This document shows positions 49,699 to 57,615 of a stretch of DNA of 64,000 bases, in pieces (position 1 is the stretch's first letter; each line of letters begins with the position of its first letter). The notes beneath the pieces were generated by a model. That model had not been told where the DNA came from. It saw nothing but the letters and a program-made list of their open reading frames with translations, and ran no database searches. Origin of the DNA: Arthrobacter sp042667405 (GTDB taxonomy: Bacteria > Actinomycetota > Actinomycetes > Actinomycetales > Micrococcaceae); NCBI RefSeq assembly GCF_042667405.1, contig NZ_JBHVAL010000018.1:28793-92792 (forward strand), given 5' to 3'. The translations under genes were made by a program, and so were the position numbers.

Positions 49699-51527
49699 GC
49701 GCCACGACTTTTGGCACCGCCAACGAGGACAACACCCTCCTCAGCAAAGCAGACAGCAAAGCCGTACGACGCCGGTCGCTCGCCTTGCTTGCCTCGCTGA
49801 TCCGCCCGGTGCGGTTGCGTTTCTGGCTGACGATCGTGATGGTGGTTGTTTCGCAGCTCACCCGTGTTGCGGGGCCGGCACTGATCGCGTTCGGCATCGA
49901 CCGGGCACTACCGTCACTTCAGTCCGGCGATAACGGCCCGTTGGTGTTGGCTGGTTCGCTCTACCTGGCGGCCGCAGTTGCGACCGCCGGAATGACTGCG
50001 CTGTACGTGACCTCCACGGCGAAGCTGAGCCAGTCGATGCTGCTGGATCTGCGGCTCCGCGTTTTCCGGCACACGCAACGCCTGAGCCTGGAATTCCACG
50101 AAAAGTACACCTCCGGACGCATCATTGCCCGGCAAACTTCTGACCTGGAGGCGCTGCGAGAGCTGTTGGATTCCGGCGTGAGTTCTTTGGCTTCGGGCAT
50201 GCTGTTCATGCTGTTCACCGCATTCACGGTGTTTGCCTTGGATTGGCGGAGTGGCCTGATCATGCTCGCGGCCGTCGTTCCCATGTTCTTACTGGCGCGT
50301 TGGTACCAGAAACACTCGCAGATCGCGTTCCGGGAATCCCGGGTGGTCTCGGCACGGTTGATCGTGCACTTCGTGGAAACCATGACCGGCATCCGTGCTG
50401 TGAAGGCCTTCCGCAAGGAACGCGAGAACGCCGACCGCTATGGCGAGTTGGCTGAGGACTACCGCAAGAACACCGTCCGCTCCATCAACCTGAACGGCAT
50501 CTTCCAGCCAGGGTTGGTGTTGATCGGCAACGTTTGCGTAGCCGTGGTCCTACTGTTCGGAGGCTTCCGGGTGCTCAGCGGCGAGCTCGCGGTAGGTGTC
50601 CTTCTGGCACTCATTCTTTCCACCAAGCGCTTCTTCCAACCCGTTGACCAGATGGCCATGTTCTACAACTCGTTCCAGAGTGCCCAGGCTGCACTGGAAA
50701 AGGTGTCGGGGCTGCTCGAAGAAGTGCCCACGGTCCGCCCGCCGAAGAACCCGGTGCCGCTGAAGAGCTCGCGGGGTGAGATCGACTTCAAGGGCGTCGA
50801 GTTTGGTTACAGTGACGGGCAGTTGGTTGTTCCCACCTTGGACCTGCACATCCCCGCTGGGCAGACAGTAGCCTTGGTTGGGCAGACCGGTGCCGGCAAA
50901 TCCACGCTGGCCAAACTCATCGCCCGCTTCTACGACGTCACGTCCGGTTCCATCACCCTGGACGGGGTGGACCTGCGGGACTTGGCTACCACGGACCTCC
51001 GCCGTGCCGTGGTGATGGTGACCCAGGAGGCCTTCCTCTTCAGCGGTTCGGTTGCCGACAATATCGCTCTTGGTCGCCCGGAAGCTTCCCGCGCAGAGAT
51101 TGAGGCTTCAGCTGCGGCAGTGGGTGCCCACGAGTTCATCATGAGCCTCCCCGAAGGCTACGACACCGACGTCAACAAGCGCGGTGGCCGGGTGTCCTCC
51201 GGGCAGCGGCAGCTCATCGGTTTCGCGCGGGCATTCCTTGCGGCGCCGGCGGTGTTGATCCTTGATGAGGCGACGTCGTCCCTGGACATTCCTTCTGAGC
51301 GCATGGTCCAGCAGGGGTTGGCCCAGCTGCTGGAGGGCGTCGCCGGCGGGAACGATGCCCGCACTGCCATCATCATCGCCCACCGGCTCTCCACTGTAGA
51401 GACGGCCGACAGGGTGCTGGTGGTCCACGACGGACGCATCGTTGAAGATGGCTCGCCGTCCGAGCTGATCAGCGGCGGTGGACGGTTTGCCCGATTGCAC
51501 GGGGCATGGCGCGATTCGTTGGTGTAG
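49695..51527 (+). CDS. ABC exporter half-transporter, catalytic subunit
   Basis: 610 residues from GTG 49695, with membrane domain then nucleotide-binding domain. Walker A GQTGAGKSTLAKLIARFYD, Walker B VLILDEATSSLD with catalytic Glu, H-loop IIIAHRLSTVE. The signature is VSSGQRQLIGFARA (SSGQ rather than SGGQ), which would face the degenerate Walker site of the partner. The pair is a heterodimeric type IV exporter, likely for lipids, drugs or peptides. Confidence 0.93.
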   Translation: MSATTFGTANEDNTLLSKADSKAVRRRSLALLASLIRPVRLRFWLTIVMVVVSQLTRVAGPALIAFGIDRALPSLQSGDNGPLVLAGSLYLAAAVATAGMTALYVTSTAKLSQSMLLDLRLRVFRHTQRLSLEFHEKYTSGRIIARQTSDLEALRELLDSGVSSLASGMLFMLFTAFTVFALDWRSGLIMLAAVVPMFLLARWYQKHSQIAFRESRVVSARLIVHFVETMTGIRAVKAFRKERENADRYGELAEDYRKNTVRSINLNGIFQPGLVLIGNVCVAVVLLFGGFRVLSGELAVGVLLALILSTKRFFQPVDQMAMFYNSFQSAQAALEKVSGLLEEVPTVRPPKNPVPLKSSRGEIDFKGVEFGYSDGQLVVPTLDLHIPAGQTVALVGQTGAGKSTLAKLIARFYDVTSGSITLDGVDLRDLATTDLRRAVVMVTQEAFLFSGSVADNIALGRPEASRAEIEASAAAVGAHEFIMSLPEGYDTDVNKRGGRVSSGQRQLIGFARAFLAAPAVLILDEATSSLDIPSERMVQQGLAQLLEGVAGGNDARTAIIIAHRLSTVETADRVLVVHDGRIVEDGSPSELISGGGRFARLHGAWRDSLV

Positions 51528-51648
51528 CTGGCCGGGGTTAAGGCGGGCGCTGTAGCGGGCGGGGCTGCTGTGACGAGGGACACCGCTCCACCGATTTCGC
51601 ATCCCGCAGCGATTCAGCTATCCTTGAACAGTTGCTTTCGCAGCGGAT

Positions 51649-51725
<77 letters not shown>

Positions 51726-51733
51726 AAAACGGA

Positions 51734-51766
51734 AATGGCGTCGAGAAATCGGCGCCATTCTTGTTT
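51734..51766 (+). terminator. Likely terminator of the tRNA-Pro transcript
   Basis: A 7-bp stem AATGGCG/CGCCATT around a 12-base loop, followed by CTTGTTT, begins 8 bases after the tRNA. Confidence 0.55.
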
Positions 51767-51947
51767 AACCACCAAGATCAACAATGCCAATCCGGCAATA
51801 GTTATCCACAGATGTTTGGTGCCTCGTTGCGGGTGGGCTTGCCCTGCCTTTAGGCTCGCGGCTGATGACTAAATGCAGTCGAAGCGAGCAGCGCCGTGTC
51901 GAATCCTGGCGCGCCATGAGTGTTCCAGCCGTAAGAGGCAAAAGAAA

Positions 51948-51979
51948 ACCCCGGGGCATCGCTCGTCACGCCCCGGGGT
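51948..51979 (-). terminator. Rho-independent terminator of the peptide gene
   Basis: Exact 10-bp arms ACCCCGGGGC/GCCCCGGGGT with a 12-base loop. Read on the minus strand the stem is followed by TTTCTTT, 18 bases after the stop of the 51997-52215 gene. This shows the small gene is a separate transcription unit and supports its being real. Confidence 0.85.
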
Positions 51980-51996
51980 CTCTTAGGATGTACTGC

Positions 51997-52215
51997 TTAC
52001 ATCGGATCCGGCCAGTTGCCGATCGACATCGGCGTGGCGGTGGTGTCCGTTGTCTTGGTCGGCGCCGAAACGCGCATAGGATCAGGCCAGTTGCCGATGG
52101 CGCTGATCGATGAGTTGGAGTCCGCAGCGGACGCTGCAGAGACGACTGCGGGAGCCGCAACCGACAAGGTCAGTGCGCCTGCCATGGCCACTGACGCGGC
52201 GATTTTTTTGAACAT
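51997..52215 (-). CDS. Secreted peptide precursor with duplicated C-terminal IGNWPDPM, candidate signalling peptide
   Basis: 72 residues from ATG 52215 (a TTG lies 4 codons earlier). A Sec signal peptide (MFKKIAASVAMAGALTLSVA, then AXA sites around residue 30) is followed by about 41 mature residues. The octapeptide IGNWPDPM occurs at residues 40-47 and again at 65-72, where it is the very C-terminus. The two copies use different codons for both prolines around Asp, so the peptide sequence itself is conserved. The spacer is Thr/Pro/Ser-rich. The gene has its own terminator and is divergent from an HTH-TPR regulator. The layout matches pheromone precursors of RRNPP systems; no homologue is recognised. 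Confidence 0.75.
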   Translation of the reverse strand: MFKKIAASVAMAGALTLSVAAPAVVSAASAADSNSSISAIGNWPDPMRVSAPTKTTDTTATPMSIGNWPDPM

Positions 52216-52272
52216 GATGTACCCCAATGCGAGTCGGATTCGTTACGGAAATTGCGCGGTCCCTGTTGACAT

Positions 52273-52286
52273 ACATTGTAAAATGT
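52273..52286. promoter_or_regulatory. Palindrome in the peptide/regulator divergent promoter
   Basis: ACATTGTAAAATGT is an inverted repeat (ACATT-N4-AATGT) in the middle of the 125-base gap between the two divergent starts. TTGACA is present on both strands around it (plus 52266-52271; minus, read as TGTCAA at 52300-52305). A minus-strand TACAAT overlaps it, with a 19-base spacing that is longer than ideal. It is the best candidate site for the HTH-TPR protein. Confidence 0.45.
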
Positions 52287-52340
52287 TTTCCACAGAGACT
52301 GTCAAGGTTTTGGTCAAAAGACACCTGTAGGAGGAAACCC

Positions 52341-53606
52341 GTGGGAAACGGATTCGGCGAGAAGCTACGTGCCGAACGGCTCGAACGCGGGTTGACGCAG
52401 GCCGAGCTCGGCAAAAACCTGTACTCACCCAGCTACATCTCGCTGCTCGAAACGGGTCGCCGTGAACCCACGGCCGAGGTCATCGAGGAACTTGCCCGTC
52501 GCTTGGAACTCGCACCGAAGGCCCTGGAAGCGTGGAGCCAACCCGTTTCCGTGAGCGACGCCGAATATGTCCTGGCCGGCCTTTACGCCCGCCAGGCATG
52601 GGATTTGCGCGACTACCAGCTTGCCGCCAGCCACGCCGCCACTGCCGCTCAGATCGCCCTCGAGGCCAAGAACAACAGCGCATGGTGGAACATGACCTAC
52701 ATGCAGGCCGAATGCGTCATGAAGCAAGGCCAGCTCAAGGAATGCCAGCAGATCATTGAGCACCTGCTCGAGCATCCCATGGCCACCGAGTCCGCCGGCC
52801 TAGGAGTGCGCGCCTGGCAGATGCTCGCCGCTGTTTGCCACGGGCAAGGGCAGCTGGCCACCGCCGTCGAGCATGCGAAGCAAGCAGTGAAACTCAGCGA
52901 GCAGCTGCCCAAGGGGTCCACCCTGATCATCGGCGCGCACCGCGCGCTGATCGGTGCCCTGGCGGAGAGCGGCAAGCTCGACGAAGCGTGGGAATACTGT
53001 CTGGCGATGATCGAGCACATGGACGAACACTCGATGTCGCAATTGGCAGGCGAGGTTGCATGGGTGGTGGGCAACGTAGCCTTCATGCGCCACGACTACA
53101 TAGAGGGCATCAAGCACCACGAACGCGCCGCCAAGCTGCTCTCCCCCGCCAACGACATCGAACTGTGGGCCCGCTTCAACAAGGCCTCGGCGGCAGTCCG
53201 GCTGTCCTCAGGCATTGTGGAACCGGAAACGTTGTCCGCCATCGAACGCGCCGAGCTCGCGCTGTCCATTGTGGGTGGCAACAAGACGGACCAGCTGGAA
53301 GTCGCCTTCATTCGCGCCCGGTGGCTGTACCTGACCGGGGACATTCCGGCCGCCGTCGAGAAGCTGCGCGAAATCCACGCCGACCGTAAGGTTCTTGCCC
53401 GGCACACTGCCGGTGAGGTGTCATTGCTGCTCGGGAAGTCGTTGAAGGCAGCCGGCGAAGCCGCTGAAGCCCTGAAGTTCCTGGAGGAAGCCCAGCACGA
53501 CTTCAGTGCTGCGGGCGCCTCAGACCGGGTCCAGCAGGCCATGGACGCCGTGCTGGAGATCCGCCTGGCCGAGCGTCGGGCCGCGAAAGAACACTCCGAA
53601 GCCTGA
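52341..53606 (+). CDS. XRE-type HTH regulator with TPR repeats, candidate RRNPP peptide receptor
   Basis: 421 residues from GTG 52341, preceded by GGAGGA. An HTH_3 domain lies at about residues 5-60 (GEKLRAERLERGLTQAELGKN, YISLLETGRREPT). The rest, residues 75 to about 410, is all alpha-helical with TPR-like 34-residue spacing (for example RAWQMLAAVCHGQGQLATAVEH, GAHRALIGALAESGKLDEAW, GEVAWVVGNVAFMRHDYIEG, GEVSLLLGKSLKAAGEAAEA). Size and layout resemble NprR (HTH plus about nine TPRs) and other RRNPP receptors that bind imported oligopeptides. It is divergent from the small secreted peptide gene. A role as its receptor is inference from architecture and position. Confidence 0.9.
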   Translation: MGNGFGEKLRAERLERGLTQAELGKNLYSPSYISLLETGRREPTAEVIEELARRLELAPKALEAWSQPVSVSDAEYVLAGLYARQAWDLRDYQLAASHAATAAQIALEAKNNSAWWNMTYMQAECVMKQGQLKECQQIIEHLLEHPMATESAGLGVRAWQMLAAVCHGQGQLATAVEHAKQAVKLSEQLPKGSTLIIGAHRALIGALAESGKLDEAWEYCLAMIEHMDEHSMSQLAGEVAWVVGNVAFMRHDYIEGIKHHERAAKLLSPANDIELWARFNKASAAVRLSSGIVEPETLSAIERAELALSIVGGNKTDQLEVAFIRARWLYLTGDIPAAVEKLREIHADRKVLARHTAGEVSLLLGKSLKAAGEAAEALKFLEEAQHDFSAAGASDRVQQAMDAVLEIRLAERRAAKEHSEA

Positions 53607-53611
53607 TTAAA

Positions 53612-53679
53612 ACCCAACTGGGTGACAGCAAATGTTCCACTGATCGCTCAGTGGGACATTTGCTGTCACCCAGTTGGGT
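53612..53679. repeat. Near-perfect palindrome, family A, between convergent genes
   Basis: The left arm starts ACCCAACTGGGTGACAGC at 53612 and the right arm ends with its complement at 53679. The stem continues through CACTGA/TCAGTG to about 32 bp with one G-T pair and a 4-base loop (TCGC). It lies between the stops of the HTH-TPR gene and purC, so it can act as a bidirectional terminator. The arms match those at 26247-26314. Confidence 0.85.
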
Positions 53680-53684
53680 GCGGG

Positions 53685-54623
53685 CTACGCGAAGGTGCGG
53701 CCCGTGAGCTTCTCGTACGCCTCGACGTAGCGGGCACGGGTGCGCTCCACGACCTCGGCGGGAAGAGCCGGCGGCGGGGTATCCGAGGACTTGTCCCAGC
53801 CGGACTCCGCGGAGGTCAGCCAGTCGCGGACGTACTGCTTGTCGTAGGACGGCTGCGACTTGCCCGGCTCATATGTGGACGCGTCCCAGAACCGTGAGGA
53901 GTCCGGGGTGAGGACCTCATCGCCCAGGGTGATCACACCGGTCGCGGCATCGCTGCCGAACTCCACCTTGGTGTCCGCGAGGATGATGCCCCGTTCGCGG
54001 GCGATCTCCTCGGCGCGGGTGTAGATCTTCAGCGTGAGCTCGCTCAGGCGGGCTGCAATGTCGTCGCCAACCATTGCCACGACGTCGTCGTAGGTGATGT
54101 TGACGTCGTGCTCGCCAACCTCAGCCTTGGCCGACGGCGTGAAGATGGCGTGGTCCAAACGGGAACCATCCACCAGGCCCTCGGGCAGCGGGATCTCGCA
54201 CACAGTCCCGGATTCCTTGTACTCCACCAGGCCCGAACCCGTGAGGTATCCGCGGGCGATGCATTCCACCGGGAACATCTCCAGCTTCTTGCAGATCATT
54301 GCGCGGCCCTCGACCTCGGCCGGGACACCGCCCTCAACAGTGGAGGCGAGCACGTGGTGCTCCACGTCCAGCTGCTCGAACCACCACAGGCTGAGCTGCG
54401 TCAGGACACGGCCCTTGTCCGGGATCTCGCTGCTCAGGACGTGGTCGTAGGCGCTGATGCGGTCACTGGCGACCACCAGCACGCAATCCTGGCCGAACTT
54501 CTCCGTGATGGCTTCATCTGCGGGGACGTAGAGGTCGCGGACCTTGCCCGAGTAGACGTGCGTCCAGCCCGGAAGGTCCAGCGTCTCGGTCTCGAAACCG
54601 CCTGCGGGAAGGGAATCAGTCAT
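53685..54623 (-). CDS. purC: Phosphoribosylaminoimidazole-succinocarboxamide synthase
   Basis: Purine synthesis step joining CAIR and aspartate. 312 residues. Motifs: YSGKVRDLY near the N-terminus (ATP loop), LVVASDRISAYDHVL, ECIARGYLTGSG, IILADTKVEFG, TLGDEVLTPDSSRFW. The long form with a C-terminal extension is the usual actinobacterial type. It follows purD on the same strand with 2 bases between them, so the two form an operon. Confidence 0.97.
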   Translation of the reverse strand: MTDSLPAGGFETETLDLPGWTHVYSGKVRDLYVPADEAITEKFGQDCVLVVASDRISAYDHVLSSEIPDKGRVLTQLSLWWFEQLDVEHHVLASTVEGGVPAEVEGRAMICKKLEMFPVECIARGYLTGSGLVEYKESGTVCEIPLPEGLVDGSRLDHAIFTPSAKAEVGEHDVNITYDDVVAMVGDDIAARLSELTLKIYTRAEEIARERGIILADTKVEFGSDAATGVITLGDEVLTPDSSRFWDASTYEPGKSQPSYDKQYVRDWLTSAESGWDKSSDTPPPALPAEVVERTRARYVEAYEKLTGRTFA

Positions 54624-54625
54624 AC

Positions 54626-55936
54626 TCAGGCCTGCACTTTCGGGATGGTGCCGGTAGCCGCGTACGGCACCCGGATTTCGCCGCGGGCGGCCTTGCCTGC
54701 GATATCCGTACGGAACTGCGAGCCTTCAAGCTGAACCAGCTCCACGCCGTCGTACGCCTTTTCGCGCGCCTCCACCAGATCGGAACCGAGCGCCACCACC
54801 GCGAGGACGCGGCCACCGGCGGAGACCACCTTGCCTTCGTCGTCCAGCTTGGTGCCGGCGTGGACCACGTGCACGCCGTCCAGCTCGTCGACCTTCTTCA
54901 GGCCACGGATGCGGTCCCCCGTGCGGGGCGCGTCGGGGTAGTTTTCGGCGGCAACGACGACGGCGACTGCCGTGTCCTTGGACCAGCGCAGCTCTTCTGC
55001 CGTGTCCAGTTCGCCCTTGGCAGCTGCCAGCAGCAGCGCACCGAGCGGCGTCCTGAGACGGGCAAGGACAGCCTGGGTTTCGGGATCGCCGAAGCGGACG
55101 TTGAATTCGATGACGCGCGTGCCACGGGAGGTCAGGGCCAGGCCACAGTAGAGGACGCCGATGAAAGGCGTGCCGCGGCGGGCCATCTCATCCACGGTCG
55201 GCTGCGCTACGCGGTCGATGACTTCCTGGACAAGGCCCTCAGGCGCCCACTCCAGCGGAGTGTAAGCGCCCATGCCACCGGTGTTCGGGCCTTCGTCGTT
55301 GTCGAAGATGCGCTTGAAGTCCTGCGCCGGGGACAGCGGAACAGTGGTGTGGCCGTCGCAGAGGACGAACAGGGAAACCTCGGGGCCGTCAAGGAATTCC
55401 TCGATCACCACGGTTCCACCGGCGTCGAAGCAGGTCTGGGCGTGCGCCAGGGCCTCGTCGCGATCCTTGGTGACGACGACGCCCTTGCCTGCAGCGAGTC
55501 CGTCGTCCTTCACAACATAGGGGGCACCGAAGGCATCCAGCGCGTCAGCGGCTTCTTCGGCGTTCTCGGCAACGCGGGCCATCGCCGTCGGGACGCCGGC
55601 TTCCGCCATGATCTGCTTGGCGAAGGCCTTGGAAGCCTCCAGCTGGGCAGCGTCCTTGCTGGGACCGAAAACGGGGATACCGGCCTCGCGGACGGCGTCG
55701 GATACACCAGCGGCAAGCGGCGCTTCCGGGCCGACCACTACCAGGTCCACGCCCAGCTTGGTGGCGAGGGCGGACACGGCCTCCGGGTTGTTCCCGTCGA
55801 TCGCGTGGGTGGGAACGAGTTTGCTGATGCCCGCGTTGCCCGGGGCCGCGTGGACCTCGGAGACGTTGGGGTCTTCAAGCAGAGAGCGGACAATGGCGTG
55901 TTCGCGGCCGCCTGGGCCAATGACGAGTACCTTCAC
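54626..55936 (-). CDS. purD: Phosphoribosylamine-glycine ligase
   Basis: ATP-grasp enzyme of purine synthesis. 436 residues. VLVIGPGGREHAI at the N-terminus, then VVVGPEAPLAAGVSD, PYVVKDDGLAAGKGVVV (ATP-grasp loop), NTGGMGAYTP, and IEFNVRFGDPETQ with the metal-binding Glu and Asn. Normal length. First gene of the purD-purC pair; divergent from the asparaginase gene across a GC-rich repeat. Confidence 0.97.
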   Translation of the reverse strand: MKVLVIGPGGREHAIVRSLLEDPNVSEVHAAPGNAGISKLVPTHAIDGNNPEAVSALATKLGVDLVVVGPEAPLAAGVSDAVREAGIPVFGPSKDAAQLEASKAFAKQIMAEAGVPTAMARVAENAEEAADALDAFGAPYVVKDDGLAAGKGVVVTKDRDEALAHAQTCFDAGGTVVIEEFLDGPEVSLFVLCDGHTTVPLSPAQDFKRIFDNDEGPNTGGMGAYTPLEWAPEGLVQEVIDRVAQPTVDEMARRGTPFIGVLYCGLALTSRGTRVIEFNVRFGDPETQAVLARLRTPLGALLLAAAKGELDTAEELRWSKDTAVAVVVAAENYPDAPRTGDRIRGLKKVDELDGVHVVHAGTKLDDEGKVVSAGGRVLAVVALGSDLVEAREKAYDGVELVQLEGSQFRTDIAGKAARGEIRVPYAATGTIPKVQA

Positions 55937-55983
55937 GGCTTAAAGGGTACTTTGTGCAGCGCGCTCGGCCTAAGCTGTGTCAC

Positions 55984-56062
55984 GCAGCGGACCCGGCGCG
56001 CATCCGGGCATGGTGCGCAGCGGACCGGGCGCGCAGCGGACCCGGCGCGCAGCCGGGCATGG
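55984..56062. repeat. GC-rich direct repeats between purD and asparaginase
   Basis: Three copies of GCAGCGGACC followed by CGGCGCGCA or GGGCGCGC, two of them continuing to CCGGGCATGG. The pattern is a short imperfect direct repeat of mixed unit length. It occupies the divergent promoter region just upstream of the asparaginase start. No function evident. Confidence 0.6.
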
Positions 56063-56097
56063 CCGGGGAAACACGCCGCCGCGCCTAGACTTGCTTC

Positions 56098-57114
56098 ATG
56101 CCCATGAGTTCGCATGAAACGTTCAACGCAGAGTCCGCCGTCGAACTGGCAGTGATCGAACGCAGTGGCTTTATTGAGTCCCGGCACGTTGGTGCGGCCG
56201 TGGTTCTCGCCGGCGACGGTTCCGTGGTGACGCGGCTCGGCGACATCGACGCTCCAGTCTTCGCAAGGTCCACGCTCAAGCCGTTCCAGGCCCTGGCTTC
56301 CATGCAGTCCGGCGTTCCGCTGCGGGGCGCCCAGGTGGCGGTGGCTTGCGGAAGCCATACCGGTTCCCTGGACCACATGGACGTTGTGGAAGGAATGCTC
56401 AAGGCAGCCGGAGTGCGGGAAGAACACCTCCAGTGCCCCACGGCCTGGCCCGAGGACGAGACCGCCCGCAACTGGCTGGTCCGTTCGGAGCGGGGAAAAT
56501 CCAAACTCGCCTTCAACTGTTCCGGCAAGCACGCGGCGTTTCTTTGGGCCTGCACCGAGAACGGCTGGGACCTCCGGAGCTACCTCGAACCCAACCACCC
56601 GCTCCAGCAGCGCGTGCGTTCGGTCATTGAGGAGTACAGCGGCGAGCACATTTCCCATTTGGGGATTGATGGTTGCGGCGCGCCCGTGGCCGCGATCTCG
56701 CTGACCGGCCTTGCCCGGGCGTACTCGCGCCTGGCCAAATCCCCGGGCGATAAATCCTCCAACGCCCGCGCGGCCACGATCGCTACGTCCATGCTGGATT
56801 ACCCGTGGGCCGTCCAAGGCAAGGACGAATCCAACACCGTGGTGATGGAAGAGCTGGAGGTCCTGGCGAAGATCGGCGCCGAGGGTGTCCTGGTCCTGGC
56901 CACTCCCACCGGCGCAACCGTGGCAGTGAAGGTGCTGGACGGCAACCTCCGCGCCACCTCCCTGGTTGGCCTGACCCTCCTTGCCGTGAGCGGCGCCGTG
57001 GACATCCCGGCCGTCTCCAGCGTCCTGGAGCGGGTGGTGGAGCCAGTCCTTGGTGGTGGCCGCGCCGTGGGCCGGATCCGACTTGGCCACGCAGTCTCCG
57101 CCCTGCTCGACTAG
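56098..57114 (+). CDS. Asparaginase, Rhizobium-type (AnsA/ReAII-like)
   Basis: 338 residues. Conserved blocks of the thermolabile class 3 asparaginase family: FARSTLKPFQALA (Ser-x-x-Lys), VACGSHTG, FNCSGKHAAFLW (Ser-x-Lys-His), and IDGCGAPVAAISL (Cys metal ligand). It would hydrolyse L-asparagine to aspartate and ammonia in the cytosol. No signal peptide. Followed after 20 bases by the sterol-carrier-family gene. Confidence 0.92.
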   Translation: MPMSSHETFNAESAVELAVIERSGFIESRHVGAAVVLAGDGSVVTRLGDIDAPVFARSTLKPFQALASMQSGVPLRGAQVAVACGSHTGSLDHMDVVEGMLKAAGVREEHLQCPTAWPEDETARNWLVRSERGKSKLAFNCSGKHAAFLWACTENGWDLRSYLEPNHPLQQRVRSVIEEYSGEHISHLGIDGCGAPVAAISLTGLARAYSRLAKSPGDKSSNARAATIATSMLDYPWAVQGKDESNTVVMEELEVLAKIGAEGVLVLATPTGATVAVKVLDGNLRATSLVGLTLLAVSGAVDIPAVSSVLERVVEPVLGGGRAVGRIRLGHAVSALLD

Positions 57115-57134
57115 TAGTTAAGAAGGAAACACCC

Positions 57135-57545
57135 ATGGCCGTTGCACGACGCCGCGTCGATATCTCCGAGGGCAAAGCCGCGCTGGCAGCCTGGCAGGCC
57201 GCCGTCGAACCTTCCGGCACCGAACCCGTAGGTGAGCCTGGCGCAGCTGCCGGGACCACGCCGTCGCGCGCTTTGATCGCGACGGCGGTGCGCTATTCGC
57301 TGGAGGAAGTCACCGCCCGCGCACCCGGCAATTCGGTGGAGGTCCGGGTGCCTCCGTTCGGTGTCACGCAATGCGTGGAGGGGCCGCGCCACACCCGCGG
57401 TACTCCCCCGAATGTCATAGAGACCGACGCCGCTACCTGGCTGGGGCTGGTGACCGGCCGGATCACGTGGGGCGAGGCCGTTTCAACGCACCGGGTGACT
57501 GCCTCCGGTTTGCGGGCCGACCTCTCCGCGCTCCTCCCCCTCTAA
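57135..57545 (+). CDS. Sterol carrier family protein
   Basis: 136 residues from ATG 57135, preceded by AAGGAA. The central and C-terminal parts (ALIATAVRYSLEEVTARAPGNSVEVRVPPFG, ETDAATWLGLVTGRITWGEA, VTASGLRADLS) match the bacterial sterol-carrier (SCP2-like) family common in Actinobacteria. Ligand unknown. It is in a probable operon with the asparaginase gene. A perfect 30-bp palindrome begins at the base after its stop codon. Confidence 0.82.
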   Translation: MAVARRRVDISEGKAALAAWQAAVEPSGTEPVGEPGAAAGTTPSRALIATAVRYSLEEVTARAPGNSVEVRVPPFGVTQCVEGPRHTRGTPPNVIETDAATWLGLVTGRITWGEAVSTHRVTASGLRADLSALLPL

Positions 57546-57610
57546 CGAGTTTTTGTACAGCTAATGCCCCTAAGACCGCGTCTTAGGGGCATTAGCTGTA
57601 CAAAAACTCG
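57546..57610. repeat. Perfect 30-bp palindrome, family B copy 1
   Basis: The left arm starts CGAGTTTTTGTACAGCTAAT; the two 30-base arms (57546-57575 and 57581-57610) are exact complements around the loop CCGCG. It lies between the convergent stops of the sterol-carrier gene and dctA, and the arms give A/T tracts on both outer flanks. It can serve as a bidirectional terminator. Confidence 0.9.
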
Positions 57611-57615
57611 CCGGG

